Shown: positions 34,930 through 46,112, counted from the stretch's first letter. The stretch is DNA of 64,000 bases from Desulfovibrio fairfieldensis (GCF_001553605.1 NZ_CP014229.1:2880501-2944500); one strand, 5' to 3'. Made by a program: numbers and translations. Notes: generated from the sequence alone by a model not told the origin.

Positions 34930-36105
34930 TCAGCGTGTCTTCATTTTCGAGGGCACGTAGGTGCACAGGGGCTCAGGCCCCATATGGTCGCCGCTCATGC
35001 TCTGGGCGCGGGCCCGGCAGCCGCCGCAAACCTTGTGAAACTCGCAGACGCCGCATTTGCCCGTGTAACAGGACTGGTCGCGGAACTGACGAAAGTATTC
35101 GCTCTTGCGCCAGATCTCCGGGAAGGGCATTTCGCGCACATTGCCGCAATTCAGCTCCAGATACCCGCAGGGCTGCACCTGGCCGGTATGGCTGATGAAG
35201 CAGAAACCCGTGCCGCCCAGACAGCCCCTGGTCATGGCGTCCATGCCGAAGGTTTCCGGCGTGACGCTCAGGCCTTCCCCATGCGCGCGCTGGCGCATGA
35301 TCCGGTAATAGTGCGGCGCGCAGGTGGCCTTGAGGTGCATGTTTGTGCCCTTGCGGAAATCATACAACCAGTGCAGCACGTCCTCGTATTCCTGCGCGGT
35401 GATGACCTGATCCGCCAAGCCCGAGGCCCGGCCCATGGGCACCAGCAGAAAGATATGCCAGGCCGCCGCGCCGATGCGCTCGCAGAGCTCGAAGATCTTC
35501 TTGAAGCTGCTCAGGTTGTTGCGGGTCACCGTGGTGTTGATCTGAAAGGGCACGCCCACGTCCTTGAGATAGCCGATGCCGCGCATGCTGTCCTCAAACG
35601 CGCCGGGCACGCCGCGAAAGGCGTCGTGACTGGCCGCGTCGGCCCCGTCGATGGAAATGGAGCAGCGCTCCACGCCCGCCTCTTTGATCCGGCGGGCGCT
35701 TTCCGGGGTGATCAGGGTGCCGTTGGGCGAAAAGGCGCAGGTCAGGCCCTTGGAGTGGGTATAGGCCACCAGTTCATAGACGTCCGGCCGCATCATGGGA
35801 TCGCCGCCGGTGAAGATGATGATGGGATTGCCCACTTGAGGAAACGTGTCGATGAGCGCCTTGGCCTCGTCCGTGGACAGCTCGCCGGGATAGGGCTCTG
35901 GGTGGGCCTCGGCCCGGCAGTGCTTGCAGGCCAGGTTGCAGGAGCGGGTCACTTCCCAGGCGACCAGACGGCAGACCGGGCTGCCGTCTTCCAGAACGCG
36001 GGCGGGCATGCCCGGCGCATTGCCGGGCTCACTCCCCGGATGGCCGCCGGGATGGCCTTTAGGCATGGCTCCCGGATGCCCGCCGTGTTGCTCGTGTCCG
36101 TGCAT
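34930..36105 (-). CDS. ahbD: Haem synthase AhbD (radical SAM, iron-coproporphyrin III to protohaem)
   Basis: Last step of siroheme-based haem synthesis: oxidative decarboxylation of two propionates to vinyl groups. 391 aa. The radical SAM motif is CNLACKHC (about residues 53-60), with GGDPMM glycine motif, and a C-terminal SPASM-type region whose cysteines CYTGKCGVCEFHKVCGGC (about 354-371) should bind the auxiliary cluster. The N-terminus is unusually His/Gly/Pro-rich (MHGHEQHGGHPGAMPKGHPG). Its ATG shares one base with the hemB stop (TGATG), implying coupled translation. The identity is strengthened by the adjacent ahbC, hemB and decarboxylase genes. Confidence 0.93.
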   Translation of the reverse strand: MHGHEQHGGHPGAMPKGHPGGHPGSEPGNAPGMPARVLEDGSPVCRLVAWEVTRSCNLACKHCRAEAHPEPYPGELSTDEAKALIDTFPQVGNPIIIFTGGDPMMRPDVYELVAYTHSKGLTCAFSPNGTLITPESARRIKEAGVERCSISIDGADAASHDAFRGVPGAFEDSMRGIGYLKDVGVPFQINTTVTRNNLSSFKKIFELCERIGAAAWHIFLLVPMGRASGLADQVITAQEYEDVLHWLYDFRKGTNMHLKATCAPHYYRIMRQRAHGEGLSVTPETFGMDAMTRGCLGGTGFCFISHTGQVQPCGYLELNCGNVREMPFPEIWRKSEYFRQFRDQSCYTGKCGVCEFHKVCGGCRARAQSMSGDHMGPEPLCTYVPSKMKTR

Positions 36106-37094
36106 CAGCGCGCCAGCCTTTGCCTCAGGATTTCCTCGGCGAAATAGGTGATGATCATGTCCGCGCCCGCCCGTTTGAGGCCCAGCAGGCTTTCCAGCAT
36201 GACCGCGCGCTCGTCGATCCAGCCGTTGAGCCCGGCCGCGCGGATCATGGCGTATTCGCCGCTGACCTGATAGGCGCAGAGCGGCACTTCCACATGCTCG
36301 CGCACCAGGCGGATGATGTCCCCGTACGGGCCGGCGGGCTTGACGATGAGCGCGTCCGCGCCTTCGGCCAGATCCGCGCGAGCTTCAATGAGCGCCTCGC
36401 GGGCATTGCCGGGGTCCATCTGATAGGACTTGCGGTCCCCGGCGGCCGGGGCGGATTCCGCCGCGTCGCGGAAAGGACCGTAATAGGCAGAGGCGTACTT
36501 CACGGCATAGGACATGATGGGCAATTCCTTGAGGCCGCCCTCGTCCAGGGCCGCGCGGATAGCCGCCACGCGCCCGTCCATCATGTCCGAGGGGGCCACC
36601 ATGTCCGCCCCGGCGGCCGCGTGGCTGACGGCCGTCTTGGCCAGCAGGGGCAACGTGGGATCATTGAGCACCGCGCCGTCGGGCATCAGCACGCCGCAGT
36701 GGCCGTGGCTCATGTATTCGCAGAGGCAGACGTCGGTGATGACGATGAGTTTGGGCCAGCGCTCCTTGAGGCGGCGCACGGCCTGCTGCACAATGCCGTC
36801 CTCGGCGTAGGCCGAGCTGGCTTTTTCATCCTTTTCAGCCGGAATGCCGAAGAGCAGCACGGACATCAGGCCCGCGTCCACGGCCTTTTCCACCTGCTTT
36901 TCCAGTTCAGCCAGAGAGAGCTGGTACTGGCCGGGCATGGAAGCCACTTCCTTGCGGAAGGATGCGTCTTCGGTTTCCACCACAAAATAGGGCATGATCA
37001 GGTCTTCCACCAGCAGGGGCGGAGTTTCGCGCACCAGGGTGCGGAGTTCCGGGGTCCAGCGCAGCCGACGGCCGCGATGAAATGCAGTAGTCAT
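36105..37094 (-). CDS. hemB: Porphobilinogen synthase (delta-aminolevulinate dehydratase)
   Basis: Condenses two 5-aminolevulinate molecules to porphobilinogen, the shared precursor of siroheme, haem and cobalamin. 329 aa. The active-site lysines are in PIMSYAVKYASAYYGPFRDA (Lys about 200) and LIVKPAGPYGDIIR (Lys about 253). The metal site DVCLCEYMSHGHCGVL has three cysteines, so it is the zinc type. ATG at 37094 follows AAGGAAAAAATC; the open frame begins at 37136. Its stop overlaps the ahbD start. Placement inside an ahb cluster shows the gene serves the siroheme haem route. Confidence 0.97.
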   Translation of the reverse strand: MTTAFHRGRRLRWTPELRTLVRETPPLLVEDLIMPYFVVETEDASFRKEVASMPGQYQLSLAELEKQVEKAVDAGLMSVLLFGIPAEKDEKASSAYAEDGIVQQAVRRLKERWPKLIVITDVCLCEYMSHGHCGVLMPDGAVLNDPTLPLLAKTAVSHAAAGADMVAPSDMMDGRVAAIRAALDEGGLKELPIMSYAVKYASAYYGPFRDAAESAPAAGDRKSYQMDPGNAREALIEARADLAEGADALIVKPAGPYGDIIRLVREHVEVPLCAYQVSGEYAMIRAAGLNGWIDERAVMLESLLGLKRAGADMIITYFAEEILRQRLAR

Positions 37095-37180
37095 GATTTT
37101 TTCCTTATATATGCCGGGCGACCATCCACCCACCAAGCCGGGCCGCGCGGTTTAACGCCGCCAGCGGACAAAAGGCCGCC

Positions 37181-38362
37181 TTACAGGCCGATCTCTTCAT
37201 CGGTGAGATAACACGCCGGATCCTGCGCCCATTCGTCGCCGTAAAAAGCCTCGGCCCGAGCCCGGAAGTTGCCGCCGCAGATGTTCAGATATTTACATTT
37301 CGCGCAACGCCCGCCCACATGGACCTTTTTGTTCTTGAGCTTGTGCAGCAGTTCAATGTCCGGGTCGTCCCAGATCTGGGAGAAGGGGCGCTCCAGCACA
37401 TTGCCGAAGACGTGCTCGCGCCAGAACTGGTCGGCGTGCACCTTGCCGTCCCAAGAGATACAGCCGATGCCCCGGCCTGAATTGTTGCCCTCGTTATACT
37501 GCAACAATTCAAAGACTTCCTCGGCCCGCTTGGGGTCTTCGCGCTTCAGGCGCATCCAGACGTAGGGGCCGTCGGCATGGTTGTCCACGGTGAGAATTTC
37601 CTTGGGATGGCCCGCGTCGAACAGGGCGCGGGTTTCATCCATGATCAGGTCCAGCACGGCGCGGGTTTCGGCGTGATCCAGGTCTTCCTTGATCAGTTCC
37701 GAGCCCCGGCCCGAATAGACCAGATGGTAGAAGCAGGCGCGCGGCACTTCCAGCTCCTTGAGCAGACGGAAGATGCCGGGAATTTCCGCCACATTGCGCT
37801 TGTTGATGGTGAAGCGCAGGCCTACCTTGAGGCCCTCGGCCTGGCAGTTGGCAATGCCCTGCAGGGCTTTTTTGAACGCGCCGGGCACACAGCGGAAATG
37901 GTCGTGCACGTCTTCCATGCCGTCCAGGGAAATGCCCACGTAGGAGAGGCCCACTTCTTTGAGTTCGCGCGCCTTCTGGGGCGTGATCAGGGTGCCGTTG
38001 GTGGAGACCACCGCGCGCATGCCCTTGCCGGTCGCATGGCTGGCCAGCTCCACCAGATCCTTGCGCACCAGGGGTTCGCCGCCGGAAAAAAGCATCACCG
38101 GCGCGCCGAAGGCCGCCAGGTCGTCGATCATGGCCTTGGCCTGTTCGGTATTGATATCATCCGTGCCGTCCACTTCCACGGCATGGGCATAGCAGTGCAC
38201 GCACTTGAGGTTGCAGCGCTGGGTCATGTTCCAGACAATGACCGGTTTCTTGTCCTTGGAGAATTGCAGCAGATGCGAGGGCAGTTTGCCGGATTCACGG
38301 CCGTAGCGCAGTGCGTCCGAAGGTTCCACCTGTCCGCAGTACAGTTTTGAAATGCCTATCAT
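37181..38362 (-). CDS. ahbC: 12,18-didecarboxysiroheme deacetylase AhbC (radical SAM)
   Basis: Removes the two acetate side chains of didecarboxysiroheme to give iron-coproporphyrin III. 393 aa. The radical SAM cluster motif is CNLKCVHCYA (about 50-59), followed by FSGGEPLVRKDLVEL and ISLDGMEDVHDHFRC. The C-terminus carries extra cysteines (CAKCKYLNICGGNFRAR about 358-374) for a second cluster, as in SPASM/twitch enzymes. It starts 11 bp after alaS and is 86 bp upstream of hemB. The order alaS-ahbC-hemB-ahbD-decarboxylase subunit suggests a single long transcript that may start at recA or alaS. Confidence 0.93.
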   Translation of the reverse strand: MIGISKLYCGQVEPSDALRYGRESGKLPSHLLQFSKDKKPVIVWNMTQRCNLKCVHCYAHAVEVDGTDDINTEQAKAMIDDLAAFGAPVMLFSGGEPLVRKDLVELASHATGKGMRAVVSTNGTLITPQKARELKEVGLSYVGISLDGMEDVHDHFRCVPGAFKKALQGIANCQAEGLKVGLRFTINKRNVAEIPGIFRLLKELEVPRACFYHLVYSGRGSELIKEDLDHAETRAVLDLIMDETRALFDAGHPKEILTVDNHADGPYVWMRLKREDPKRAEEVFELLQYNEGNNSGRGIGCISWDGKVHADQFWREHVFGNVLERPFSQIWDDPDIELLHKLKNKKVHVGGRCAKCKYLNICGGNFRARAEAFYGDEWAQDPACYLTDEEIGL

Positions 38363-38373
38363 GGAATATGTCC

Positions 38374-41052
38374 TTATTTTTCAATCAGAGTTTTCAGTAC
38401 GGCAAAGGCCTCGTCAATGCCCTCGGGCCTGGTGCCGCCCGCCTGGGCCAGATCCGGGCGGCCGCCGCCCGCGCCGCCGCAGGGCGCGGCCACTTCCTTG
38501 ATCAGGGCCGGAGCCGTGAAGCGGCCGTGCAAATCTTTGGAGACATAGAGCAGCAGGCCCACCTTGCCTTCTTCCACCGTGGCCAGGCAGGCCACCCCGG
38601 CGCTGGAAAGGCGCGAGCGCACGTCGTCCATGATCTCGCGCAGGGCCTTGACCGGCACGTTTTCCAGACGCGCGGCCAACAGGCGCACGCCGTTGACCTC
38701 CTCGGCCCGGCGCAGCAGGTCCGCGCCCGTCACAGGCGCGGCGGCGGCCTTTTCCGAGGCCTTGCGCATTTTCTTGACTTCCGTCTGCAAGGTCTGTACG
38801 CGCTCGGCCAGCTGACCGGGTTTGGATTTGAGCAGACCGGCCAGGGCCGCGGCTTCAGCGCGCTGTTCCACAGCCAGGCCGTAAGCGTTCCAGCCGGTGA
38901 CAGCCTCAATGCGGCGGGTTCCGGCGGCCACGCCGGTTTCAGCCACGATCAGGAAGGAGCCGGCCTGGCCGGTGCGGCTGAGATGGGTGCCGCCGCAGAG
39001 TTCCACGGATTCGGGCTCCCGGCCTTCGCATCCCACAGTAAGGACACGCACGGTTTCGCCGTATTTCTCGCCGAACAGGGCCATGGCCCCTCCGGCCAGG
39101 GCTTCCTCGCGCGGCATTTCGCGCGCGGCCACCGGCAGATCGGCCATAATGGCGCGGTTGACGTCGCGTTCCACGGCGGCCAGCTCCTCCGGGGTCAGGG
39201 CCGCAATATGCGAAAAGTCGAAGCGCAGGCGCCGGCTGTCCACCAGGGAACCGGCCTGCTTGACGTGCGTGCCCAGCGTCCGGCGCAGGGCCGCGTGCAG
39301 CAGATGGGTGCAGGTATGGTTGCGGGCAGTGGACTGACGGCTGTCCGCGTCCACGCTGAGAGTCGCTTCCTGCCCCAGATGCACTTCGCCGCGCAACACT
39401 TCGATTTCATGGACAATGAGATCCGGCGCGGGCTTGCGGGCGGTCAGCACTCCAGCCTCGCCCGACACGACGGCAAGCAGCCCGGCGTCGCCCGCCTGGC
39501 CGCCGGATTCGCCGTAAAACGGCGTTTTTTCCGTGACGGCAAAGCCTGTTTCGCCTTCGCCCAGGTGGTCCACGGGCACGCCTCCGGCGTCCAGCAGAGC
39601 CGTGACCGGACTTGCGGCCGTAAGGCTTTCATAGCCCACAAAGACGCTGCGCAGACCGTCGGCGGCCAGCTTTTTGAAGGCCGCGTCGCCCTCGCCCGCG
39701 CCCTGGCCCAGCAGGCCGCCCTTTTTCTGGTGCTCGCGGGCGCGTTCGCGCTGTTCGCGCATGTGGGCCTCAAAGCCCGACCCGTCCGCCGTAAAGCCGC
39801 GCTTGCCCGCCACGTCCGTGACGATGTCCAGGGGGAAACCGTACGTATCGTAGAGCTTGAAGCAGAATGCGCCCGGGATGACAGTCTGCCCGGCGGCTTC
39901 CAGGCGTTGCAGCTCTTCTTCCAGCAGGTGCAGGCCCTTTTCCAGGGTCAGGGAGAAGCGCTGTTCCTCCTCAAAGACCGCGCGGTCGATGAAGTCCGCG
40001 CTCTCCAGAAGATCGGGATAGGCCTCGCCCATGACTTCCGTGACCTTGCGGGCCACCTTGTGCATGAAGGGCTCATGCACGCCCATGAGCGTGGCGAAGC
40101 GCAGGGCCCGGCGGATCAGGCGGCGCAGCACGTACCCCCGGTTTTCATTGGAGGGCAGCACGCCCTCGGCGATGAGAAAGGCGGCGGAACGGCTGTGGTC
40201 GGCGATGACGCGCAGGGCCGTGTCCACGTCGTTGGTGTCCGGCGCGCTGAAGCTGTATGTCACGCCCGCCAGCCCGGCCGCGTACTGGATGATTTCCTGA
40301 AAGAGGTCGCAGTCGAAATTGGAGCGCTTGCCCTGGCAGACCGCGGCGATGCGCTCCAGGCCCATGCCGGTGTCGATGTTGGGCGCGGCCAGCAGAGCGC
40401 GGCTGCCGTCGGCGGCCTGATCGAACTGGGTGAAGACCAGATTCCAGATTTCCAGAAAGCGGTCGCAATCGCACTTGCCGATGCCGCAGTCCGGCCCGCA
40501 GGACATGTCCTCGCCCTGATCGATATAGATTTCGGAACAGGGGCCGCAGGGGCCGGTGTCGCCCATGGTCCAGAAGTTGTCCTTCTCACCCATGCGGATG
40601 ATGCGCGCGTCGGTAAGCCCGGCCACGTCCTTCCAGATCTCGGCGGCCTCGTCGTCCTCGCGGAAGACCGTGACCCAGAGTTTTTCCTTGGGCAGTTGCA
40701 GTTCTTCGGTCACGAACTGCCAGGCCCAGGCAATGGCCTCGCGCTTGAAGTAGTCGCCGAAGGAAAAATTGCCCAGCATCTCGAAAAAGGTGTGGTGGCG
40801 CGCGGTGCGGCCCACGTTTTCCAGGTCGTTGTGCTTGCCGGACACGCGCAGGCATTTCTGACAGGAAGCCGCGCGGGTGTAGGCGCGCTTTTCCTCGCCC
40901 AGAAAGAGCTTTTTAAACTGGACCATGCCCGCGTTGGTGAACAGAAGGCTGGGGTCATTGGGCGGGATCAGCGGCCCGGAAGGCACGATTTCGTGCCGAT
41001 GGCGCAGAAAAAAGTCCAGATAACGGCGGCGGATTTCTTGGGCAGTCAGCAT
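38374..41052 (-). CDS. alaS: Alanyl-tRNA synthetase
   Basis: Charges tRNA-Ala. 892 aa, normal length. Catalytic part starts [20 protein letters not shown], with motif 2 residues in [20 protein letters not shown]. The editing domain has [13 protein letters not shown] (about 578-590) and the cysteine of [13 protein letters not shown] (about 680), the usual zinc/deacylation residues. The C-terminal glycine-rich segment [15 protein letters not shown] is about 855-869. It is 83 bp downstream of recA and 11 bp upstream of ahbC. Linkage of recA and alaS is common in proteobacteria. Confidence 0.98.
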   Translation of the reverse strand: MLTAQEIRRRYLDFFLRHRHEIVPSGPLIPPNDPSLLFTNAGMVQFKKLFLGEEKRAYTRAASCQKCLRVSGKHNDLENVGRTARHHTFFEMLGNFSFGDYFKREAIAWAWQFVTEELQLPKEKLWVTVFREDDEAAEIWKDVAGLTDARIIRMGEKDNFWTMGDTGPCGPCSEIYIDQGEDMSCGPDCGIGKCDCDRFLEIWNLVFTQFDQAADGSRALLAAPNIDTGMGLERIAAVCQGKRSNFDCDLFQEIIQYAAGLAGVTYSFSAPDTNDVDTALRVIADHSRSAAFLIAEGVLPSNENRGYVLRRLIRRALRFATLMGVHEPFMHKVARKVTEVMGEAYPDLLESADFIDRAVFEEEQRFSLTLEKGLHLLEEELQRLEAAGQTVIPGAFCFKLYDTYGFPLDIVTDVAGKRGFTADGSGFEAHMREQRERAREHQKKGGLLGQGAGEGDAAFKKLAADGLRSVFVGYESLTAASPVTALLDAGGVPVDHLGEGETGFAVTEKTPFYGESGGQAGDAGLLAVVSGEAGVLTARKPAPDLIVHEIEVLRGEVHLGQEATLSVDADSRQSTARNHTCTHLLHAALRRTLGTHVKQAGSLVDSRRLRFDFSHIAALTPEELAAVERDVNRAIMADLPVAAREMPREEALAGGAMALFGEKYGETVRVLTVGCEGREPESVELCGGTHLSRTGQAGSFLIVAETGVAAGTRRIEAVTGWNAYGLAVEQRAEAAALAGLLKSKPGQLAERVQTLQTEVKKMRKASEKAAAAPVTGADLLRRAEEVNGVRLLAARLENVPVKALREIMDDVRSRLSSAGVACLATVEEGKVGLLLYVSKDLHGRFTAPALIKEVAAPCGGAGGGRPDLAQAGGTRPEGIDEAFAVLKTLIEK

Positions 41053-41135
41053 ACGGGCTCCGTGGCGGCTGCGCCCGGCCGAAACTGCGACGGCCGGGGA
41101 AAGGATTACGGCCGGGGGATGCCCCCGGCCTCAAA

Positions 41136-42233
<1,098 letters not shown>

Positions 42234-42590
42234 ACTGCTGTTGCTCCAGGTAAAAGATATCTCAAGCATCGGCATGGCCGACGCAACCAAGACTCATAAA
42301 AAGGCTGTCGCTCTCCGCCCGGAAGGCGCCCCACAGAGGCATCACGTGCCGCACGCGGCACGGCTTGCGAAGACGAAAAACGGCGCAAATGCCGCCACGC
42401 GGCCTTTGCCGTCAGTCCGGATATTCAAGCGCACCATAATAACAAAGCACCCGGCGCAAGGCAAATCCCCTTTCGCCCTGTGGCTGGCCGCATTCTAACT
42501 TAACAGAGATAATTATCAATAGCTGGAATGCCGGACTTTTCCGAGCGAAAGCCTTGCCTTTGGGCGCGTCCTTCGCGTACAAAGCCGGGC
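42234..42590. other. Divergent intergenic region upstream of recA
   Basis: No gene in 357 bp. It should hold the recA promoter (leftward) and that of the PP-loop gene (rightward). GCCGCACGCGGC is a small hairpin at 42350-42361, and an A/T-rich palindrome GATAATTATC is at 42508-42517. A consensus LexA site could not be defined. Confidence 0.45.
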
Positions 42591-43688
42591 ATGACTGCAA
42601 CGCCGGACGTTATCGTACTTTTTTCCGGCGGCCTGGACAGCATCCTGGCCGCCAAGCTGCTGGAGGACCAGGGCCTGAAGGTGCGCTGCCTGCACTGTGT
42701 CTCGCCCTTTTTCGGGGATGAAGCCGCGTTGCCGCGCTGGCGGCGGCTGCATAATCTGGACATCGCCAGCCTGGACGTCAGCGAGGATTTCGCGGCCCTA
42801 TTGCGCCGCCGCCCCGTTCACGGTTTCGGCAAGGTCATGAACCCCTGCGTGGACTGCAAGATCCTGCTGCTGCGCCACGCCCGCCTGTACATGGAGGCCG
42901 TGGGCGCGCGCCTGCTGGCCTCGGGCGAGGTGCTGGGCCAGCGCCCCATGTCCCAACGCCGCGACACCCTGCATGTGATCCCGCGCGACGCGGACGTGAC
43001 CGGCCTGCTGCTGCGCCCGCTCTGCGCCCGGCTGCTGGCCCCCATCCCGGCCGAGGAAAACGGCCTGGTGGACCGCACACGCCTGCTGTCCATTTCCGGG
43101 CGCGGGCGCGGGGAACAACTGGCCCTGGCCGAGCGCTTCGGCCTTCAAGAAATTCCCACGCCCGGCGGCGGCTGCCGCCTGACCGAGCGGGAAAACGCCC
43201 GGCGCTACTGGCCCGTGCTCACGCGCCGCGCCGACGCCGCGCCGTCCCTGGCGCGGGATTTCGCCCTGGCGAATCTGGGGCGGCAATTCTGGCGGCAGGA
43301 CGACGGGCGCGACTACTGGCTCAGCGTGGGCCGCAACAACACGGACAACAAGCGCCTGGCAGCGGCCGCCGGACCGGACGACGCCCTGCTCAGCCTGACG
43401 GGCCTGCCCGGCCCTCTGGGGCTGGCACGCCACGGCGCGACTTGGCCGCGTCCCCTGCTGGAGGAAGCCGCCGCCCTGACCGCCTCATATGCCCCCAAGG
43501 CCGTGGCCGTCGGCGGACTCACCGCCCTGCGCGCTTCCTGGAAGAACAGCGCCCTGGAACTGGCCGTCCCGCCGCAACGCGCGGGCACGCCCTGGTCCGA
43601 GCCTTCCTGGGAAGAGGTGCGGGCCGAAATCCGGGAAGAAGCGCGCCTCAGGCGGGAAATGCCGCCCCGTGCCGCCCCCGGGGCCTGA
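42591..43688 (+). CDS. PP-loop ATPase, tRNA thiolation-like, with NFACT-R-like C-terminus
   Basis: A 365-residue protein of the COG0482-like group. The ATP PP-loop is FSGGLDSILAAKLLEDQG (about 10-27); the pair of cysteines in VNPCVDCKIL (about 83-86) resembles thiolation enzymes that use a cysteine persulfide. GSGEVLGQRPMSQRRD follows. Residues about 235-320 (RQFWRQDDGRDYWLSVGRNN, TDNKRLAAAAGPDDALLSLT) look like an RNA-binding domain related to NFACT-R. The likely role is sulfur or other modification of RNA; it is not MnmA itself. ATG 42591 is placed where homology begins, with no strong ribosome-binding site; ATG 42528 is the alternative. Next to DksA-like and NFACT genes. Confidence 0.75.
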   Translation: MTATPDVIVLFSGGLDSILAAKLLEDQGLKVRCLHCVSPFFGDEAALPRWRRLHNLDIASLDVSEDFAALLRRRPVHGFGKVMNPCVDCKILLLRHARLYMEAVGARLLASGEVLGQRPMSQRRDTLHVIPRDADVTGLLLRPLCARLLAPIPAEENGLVDRTRLLSISGRGRGEQLALAERFGLQEIPTPGGGCRLTERENARRYWPVLTRRADAAPSLARDFALANLGRQFWRQDDGRDYWLSVGRNNTDNKRLAAAAGPDDALLSLTGLPGPLGLARHGATWPRPLLEEAAALTASYAPKAVAVGGLTALRASWKNSALELAVPPQRAGTPWSEPSWEEVRAEIREEARLRREMPPRAAPGA

Positions 43689-43846
43689 ACCGCGCCGGTG
43701 GAGCGCGCGGGCACGACCTTCCCTCTCTGAAGACGACGGCTCTTTACAAAAGAGCCTTTTGCAGCTATACATTCCTATTGCAACCTAAGAGAAGTTTATA
43801 TGCCGAACCGATATCGCGCATGCGATACAACCCGGCCGGAGGATAT

Positions 43847-44209
43847 ATGGATCACAAGGACCTTGAATTTTTCCGCAAACTCCTGTCCGAGATGCTGGAG
43901 GAAGCCCAACAGAAGGGCGACAGCACCATCGAGGAGTTGACCGACAGCAATGAAGTCTTCGCCGACCCGGCGGACCGGGCCACGGCCGAATCCGACCGCG
44001 CCTTTACCCTGCGCATCCGCGACCGCGAACGTCGTCTGATCCGCAAGATTCAGGCCGCCCGGCAACGCATCGACGACGGCACCTACGGCATCTGCGAGGA
44101 ATGCGGCGATGAAATCAGCATTCCCCGTCTCAAAGCCCGGCCGGTGACGCGTCTGTGCATCAACTGCAAGGCGAAGCAGGAAGAGGACGAACATCTTCGA
44201 GGAGATTAG
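43847..44209 (+). CDS. DksA/TraR-type zinc-finger transcription factor
   Basis: Binds the RNA polymerase secondary channel and, with ppGpp, adjusts rRNA and stress transcription. 120 aa. The N-terminal coiled coil (DLEFFRKLLSEMLEEAQQKG) is followed by the tip residues ADPADRATAESDRAF (Asp pair near 41-44) and the C4 zinc finger CEECGDEISIPRLKARP...CINC (about 83-107). ATG at 43847 with GGAGGATAT; a terminator follows. Compared with E. coli DksA it is shorter, closer to DksA homologues of delta-proteobacteria. Which regulon it serves is unknown. Confidence 0.93.
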   Translation: MDHKDLEFFRKLLSEMLEEAQQKGDSTIEELTDSNEVFADPADRATAESDRAFTLRIRDRERRLIRKIQAARQRIDDGTYGICEECGDEISIPRLKARPVTRLCINCKAKQEEDEHLRGD

Positions 44210-44251
44210 GGAGGCCGCGTAAAACGCGCCTTTTGCCATCTGGACAGCGTC

Positions 44252-44318
44252 AGCGGACCGGCGTGGCCCGGGTCTGTACTGTTTTGTACTATCCCCGAGC
44301 CGCGCCGGTCCGCTTTCT
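44252..44318 (+). terminator. Terminator of the DksA-like gene
   Basis: AGCGGACCGGCG and CGCCGGTCCGCT form a 12-bp stem with a long loop containing a further small stem (GGCCCGGG/CCCCGAGCC), followed by TTTCTT. Confidence 0.85.
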
Positions 44319-44507
44319 TGCCGGATAACAAAATCCATCGTTTTGCACGGCCGCCCAGTCCCGGAGAGGTCGCTTCCGTAACCTTGTAATTTTCATCCCG
44401 CACTTCTCATCCCGCTGTTCAGGTGGGATTTTTCATGGTCAATGCCGCGGCGGGAACGGGACGCGCCGCTGTTGCCGCCCGGCTCGTTCCCCTGTAGTCT
44501 CGCGCGC

Positions 44508-46112
44508 ATGGACGCCCATCTTTTCCGCCGCTTCTGCGACCTGCTGCTCCCGTTGCTCACCGGCGCGCGCCTGGAAAAACTTCAGGAACCCGCGCCGGGC
44601 ATCCTGACCCTGACTTTTTACGGTTCGGGCCGCAAACGTCAGCTCTGCCTGCGCTTCGGGCGCAAGGAACCCTTCTGCTTTCTGACCGAAAGCCGGATCA
44701 GCACGGGGCACGCGCCCACGGCGCAGCTTATGCGCCTGCGCAAATACGCGGCCGACCGCCGGGTGGCCGCCTGCGTGGCGCAGTTCTGGCAGCGCAGGCT
44801 CTGGCTGTTGCTGGGCGGAGCAGCCGAGCCCGCGCCGGGCACAAGCCTGACCTGGCTGTTGCTGGACCTGCGCGAGGGCGCGTCCCTGCATTTCCTGGAC
44901 GCCCAGGACGGGCCGGAGACGGAAGACGCGCGCTGGCCCGCGCCGGCCGAACTGGCCCGCGCCCGCAGCGACTGGCGGCAGTGGCCCGTGCTCACGCCCA
45001 CCCTGCGCCGCAGCCTGGAGCGGATGGAAGAGCCCGAACAGTGGGCCCTGCTGGAAGATCTGCGCGTGGGTGGGGGCGATGTTTTTCTCTACAGCGCGGA
45101 GGGATCTGACGGGCTTCGGGACGGTTGCGGGGGCGTCCGCTCCGCCACGGCCTGGCCCCTGCCGCCTGGCCTGCGCGGGGATTTAAAGGAGGAAAGCGGC
45201 CCGGACGTCCTGCCCCTGCTGGAGCGGGCCGGGCAAAGTCTGGTGCTGGAGCGTCTGGCCAAGGACAAGGCCGTGGCCGCCGCCCTGCCTCTGACCCGAC
45301 GCGGCCGCAAGCTGGATCGCCTGCTGGACAAACTGCGGGAGGAAGAAGCCCGGCTCACGGCCATGCGCGCGGCCCGGACCGACGCCCTGGCCCTGCGGGA
45401 AAACCTCTGGCGCTGGCCTGCGGATTTACGCGCGCCCCTTGTCAATCTGCCGGAAACGGAACACGGCCCGGCGAGAGATATCAGGCTGGACCCGCGCTAT
45501 ACAGTGCGCGAAGCCATGGAACGGCTTTTTCACACAGCCCGGCGCGGGCAGCGCGGCCTGGAGCATCTGGCCCAACGCCGCGCGGCTCTGGAAGCCGAGG
45601 CCGCGGCCCTGGAACGCGCCCGCCGGGAAAGTCTGGCGGGCATATCAGGCGGGGATGCGGGCAAGGCGACTTCAGCCGCCGGTTCAGAAGAAGCAATGCG
45701 CCGGCCCCTGCCCGGCGGCCTGCCCAAAAACGTGCAGCTCTTTATCAGCGAGGACGGCTTCGCCCTGCTGCGGGGCCGCGACGCCAAGGGCAATCTGGCG
45801 GCGCGCAAGCTGGCGGCGCCCCATGATATCTGGCTGCACGCCGACAACGGCCCCGGCTCGCATGTGATCATCCGGCGGGCCCATGGCGGCCAGCCCGTGC
45901 CCGAGCGCACCCTGGACCAGGCCGGAGGCCTGGCGGCCTGCAAGAGCTGGCAGCGCGACGCGGCCGTCGCGCGCATCATCTATGCCGAAATGCGCCATGT
46001 GAAGCCCCTGCGCAACGCCCCGGCGGGCACCGTGCGGATAGACAAGGTATTCGCCTCCCGCGAGGTGCCCGTGGACCATGCGCTGGAAACGCGCCTGCTG
46101 CCCGACGCATAG
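44508..46112 (+). CDS. NFACT-family protein (RqcH/Tae2-like, ribosome quality control)
   Basis: NFACT proteins bind the large ribosomal subunit with a peptidyl-tRNA and add C-terminal alanine tails (RqcH) for degradation. 534 aa. NFACT-N lies at about 1-220 (FDLLLPLLTGARLEKLQEP, SRISTGHAP), a coiled-coil at about 230-400, and NFACT-R at about 415-530 (FISEDGFALLRGRDAKGNLA, HDIWLHADNGPGSHVIIRR). RLDPRYTVREAMERLFHTAR is family typical. In NFACT-N the stretch after AACVAQFWQRRLWLLL has no clear Asp-Arg pair, which RqcH uses; this may mean altered activity or my misalignment. ATG 44508 has no strong ribosome-binding site; the frame starts at 44442. Stop TAG begins a TAGAGCA hairpin half. Confidence 0.88.
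   Translation: MDAHLFRRFCDLLLPLLTGARLEKLQEPAPGILTLTFYGSGRKRQLCLRFGRKEPFCFLTESRISTGHAPTAQLMRLRKYAADRRVAACVAQFWQRRLWLLLGGAAEPAPGTSLTWLLLDLREGASLHFLDAQDGPETEDARWPAPAELARARSDWRQWPVLTPTLRRSLERMEEPEQWALLEDLRVGGGDVFLYSAEGSDGLRDGCGGVRSATAWPLPPGLRGDLKEESGPDVLPLLERAGQSLVLERLAKDKAVAAALPLTRRGRKLDRLLDKLREEEARLTAMRAARTDALALRENLWRWPADLRAPLVNLPETEHGPARDIRLDPRYTVREAMERLFHTARRGQRGLEHLAQRRAALEAEAAALERARRESLAGISGGDAGKATSAAGSEEAMRRPLPGGLPKNVQLFISEDGFALLRGRDAKGNLAARKLAAPHDIWLHADNGPGSHVIIRRAHGGQPVPERTLDQAGGLAACKSWQRDAAVARIIYAEMRHVKPLRNAPAGTVRIDKVFASREVPVDHALETRLLPDA

Noticed and set aside
42508-42517. GATAATTATC palindrome, resembling half of a Fur box, before the PP-loop gene
   Set aside because: Only 10 bp match and no iron-related gene follows; too weak to call an operator.
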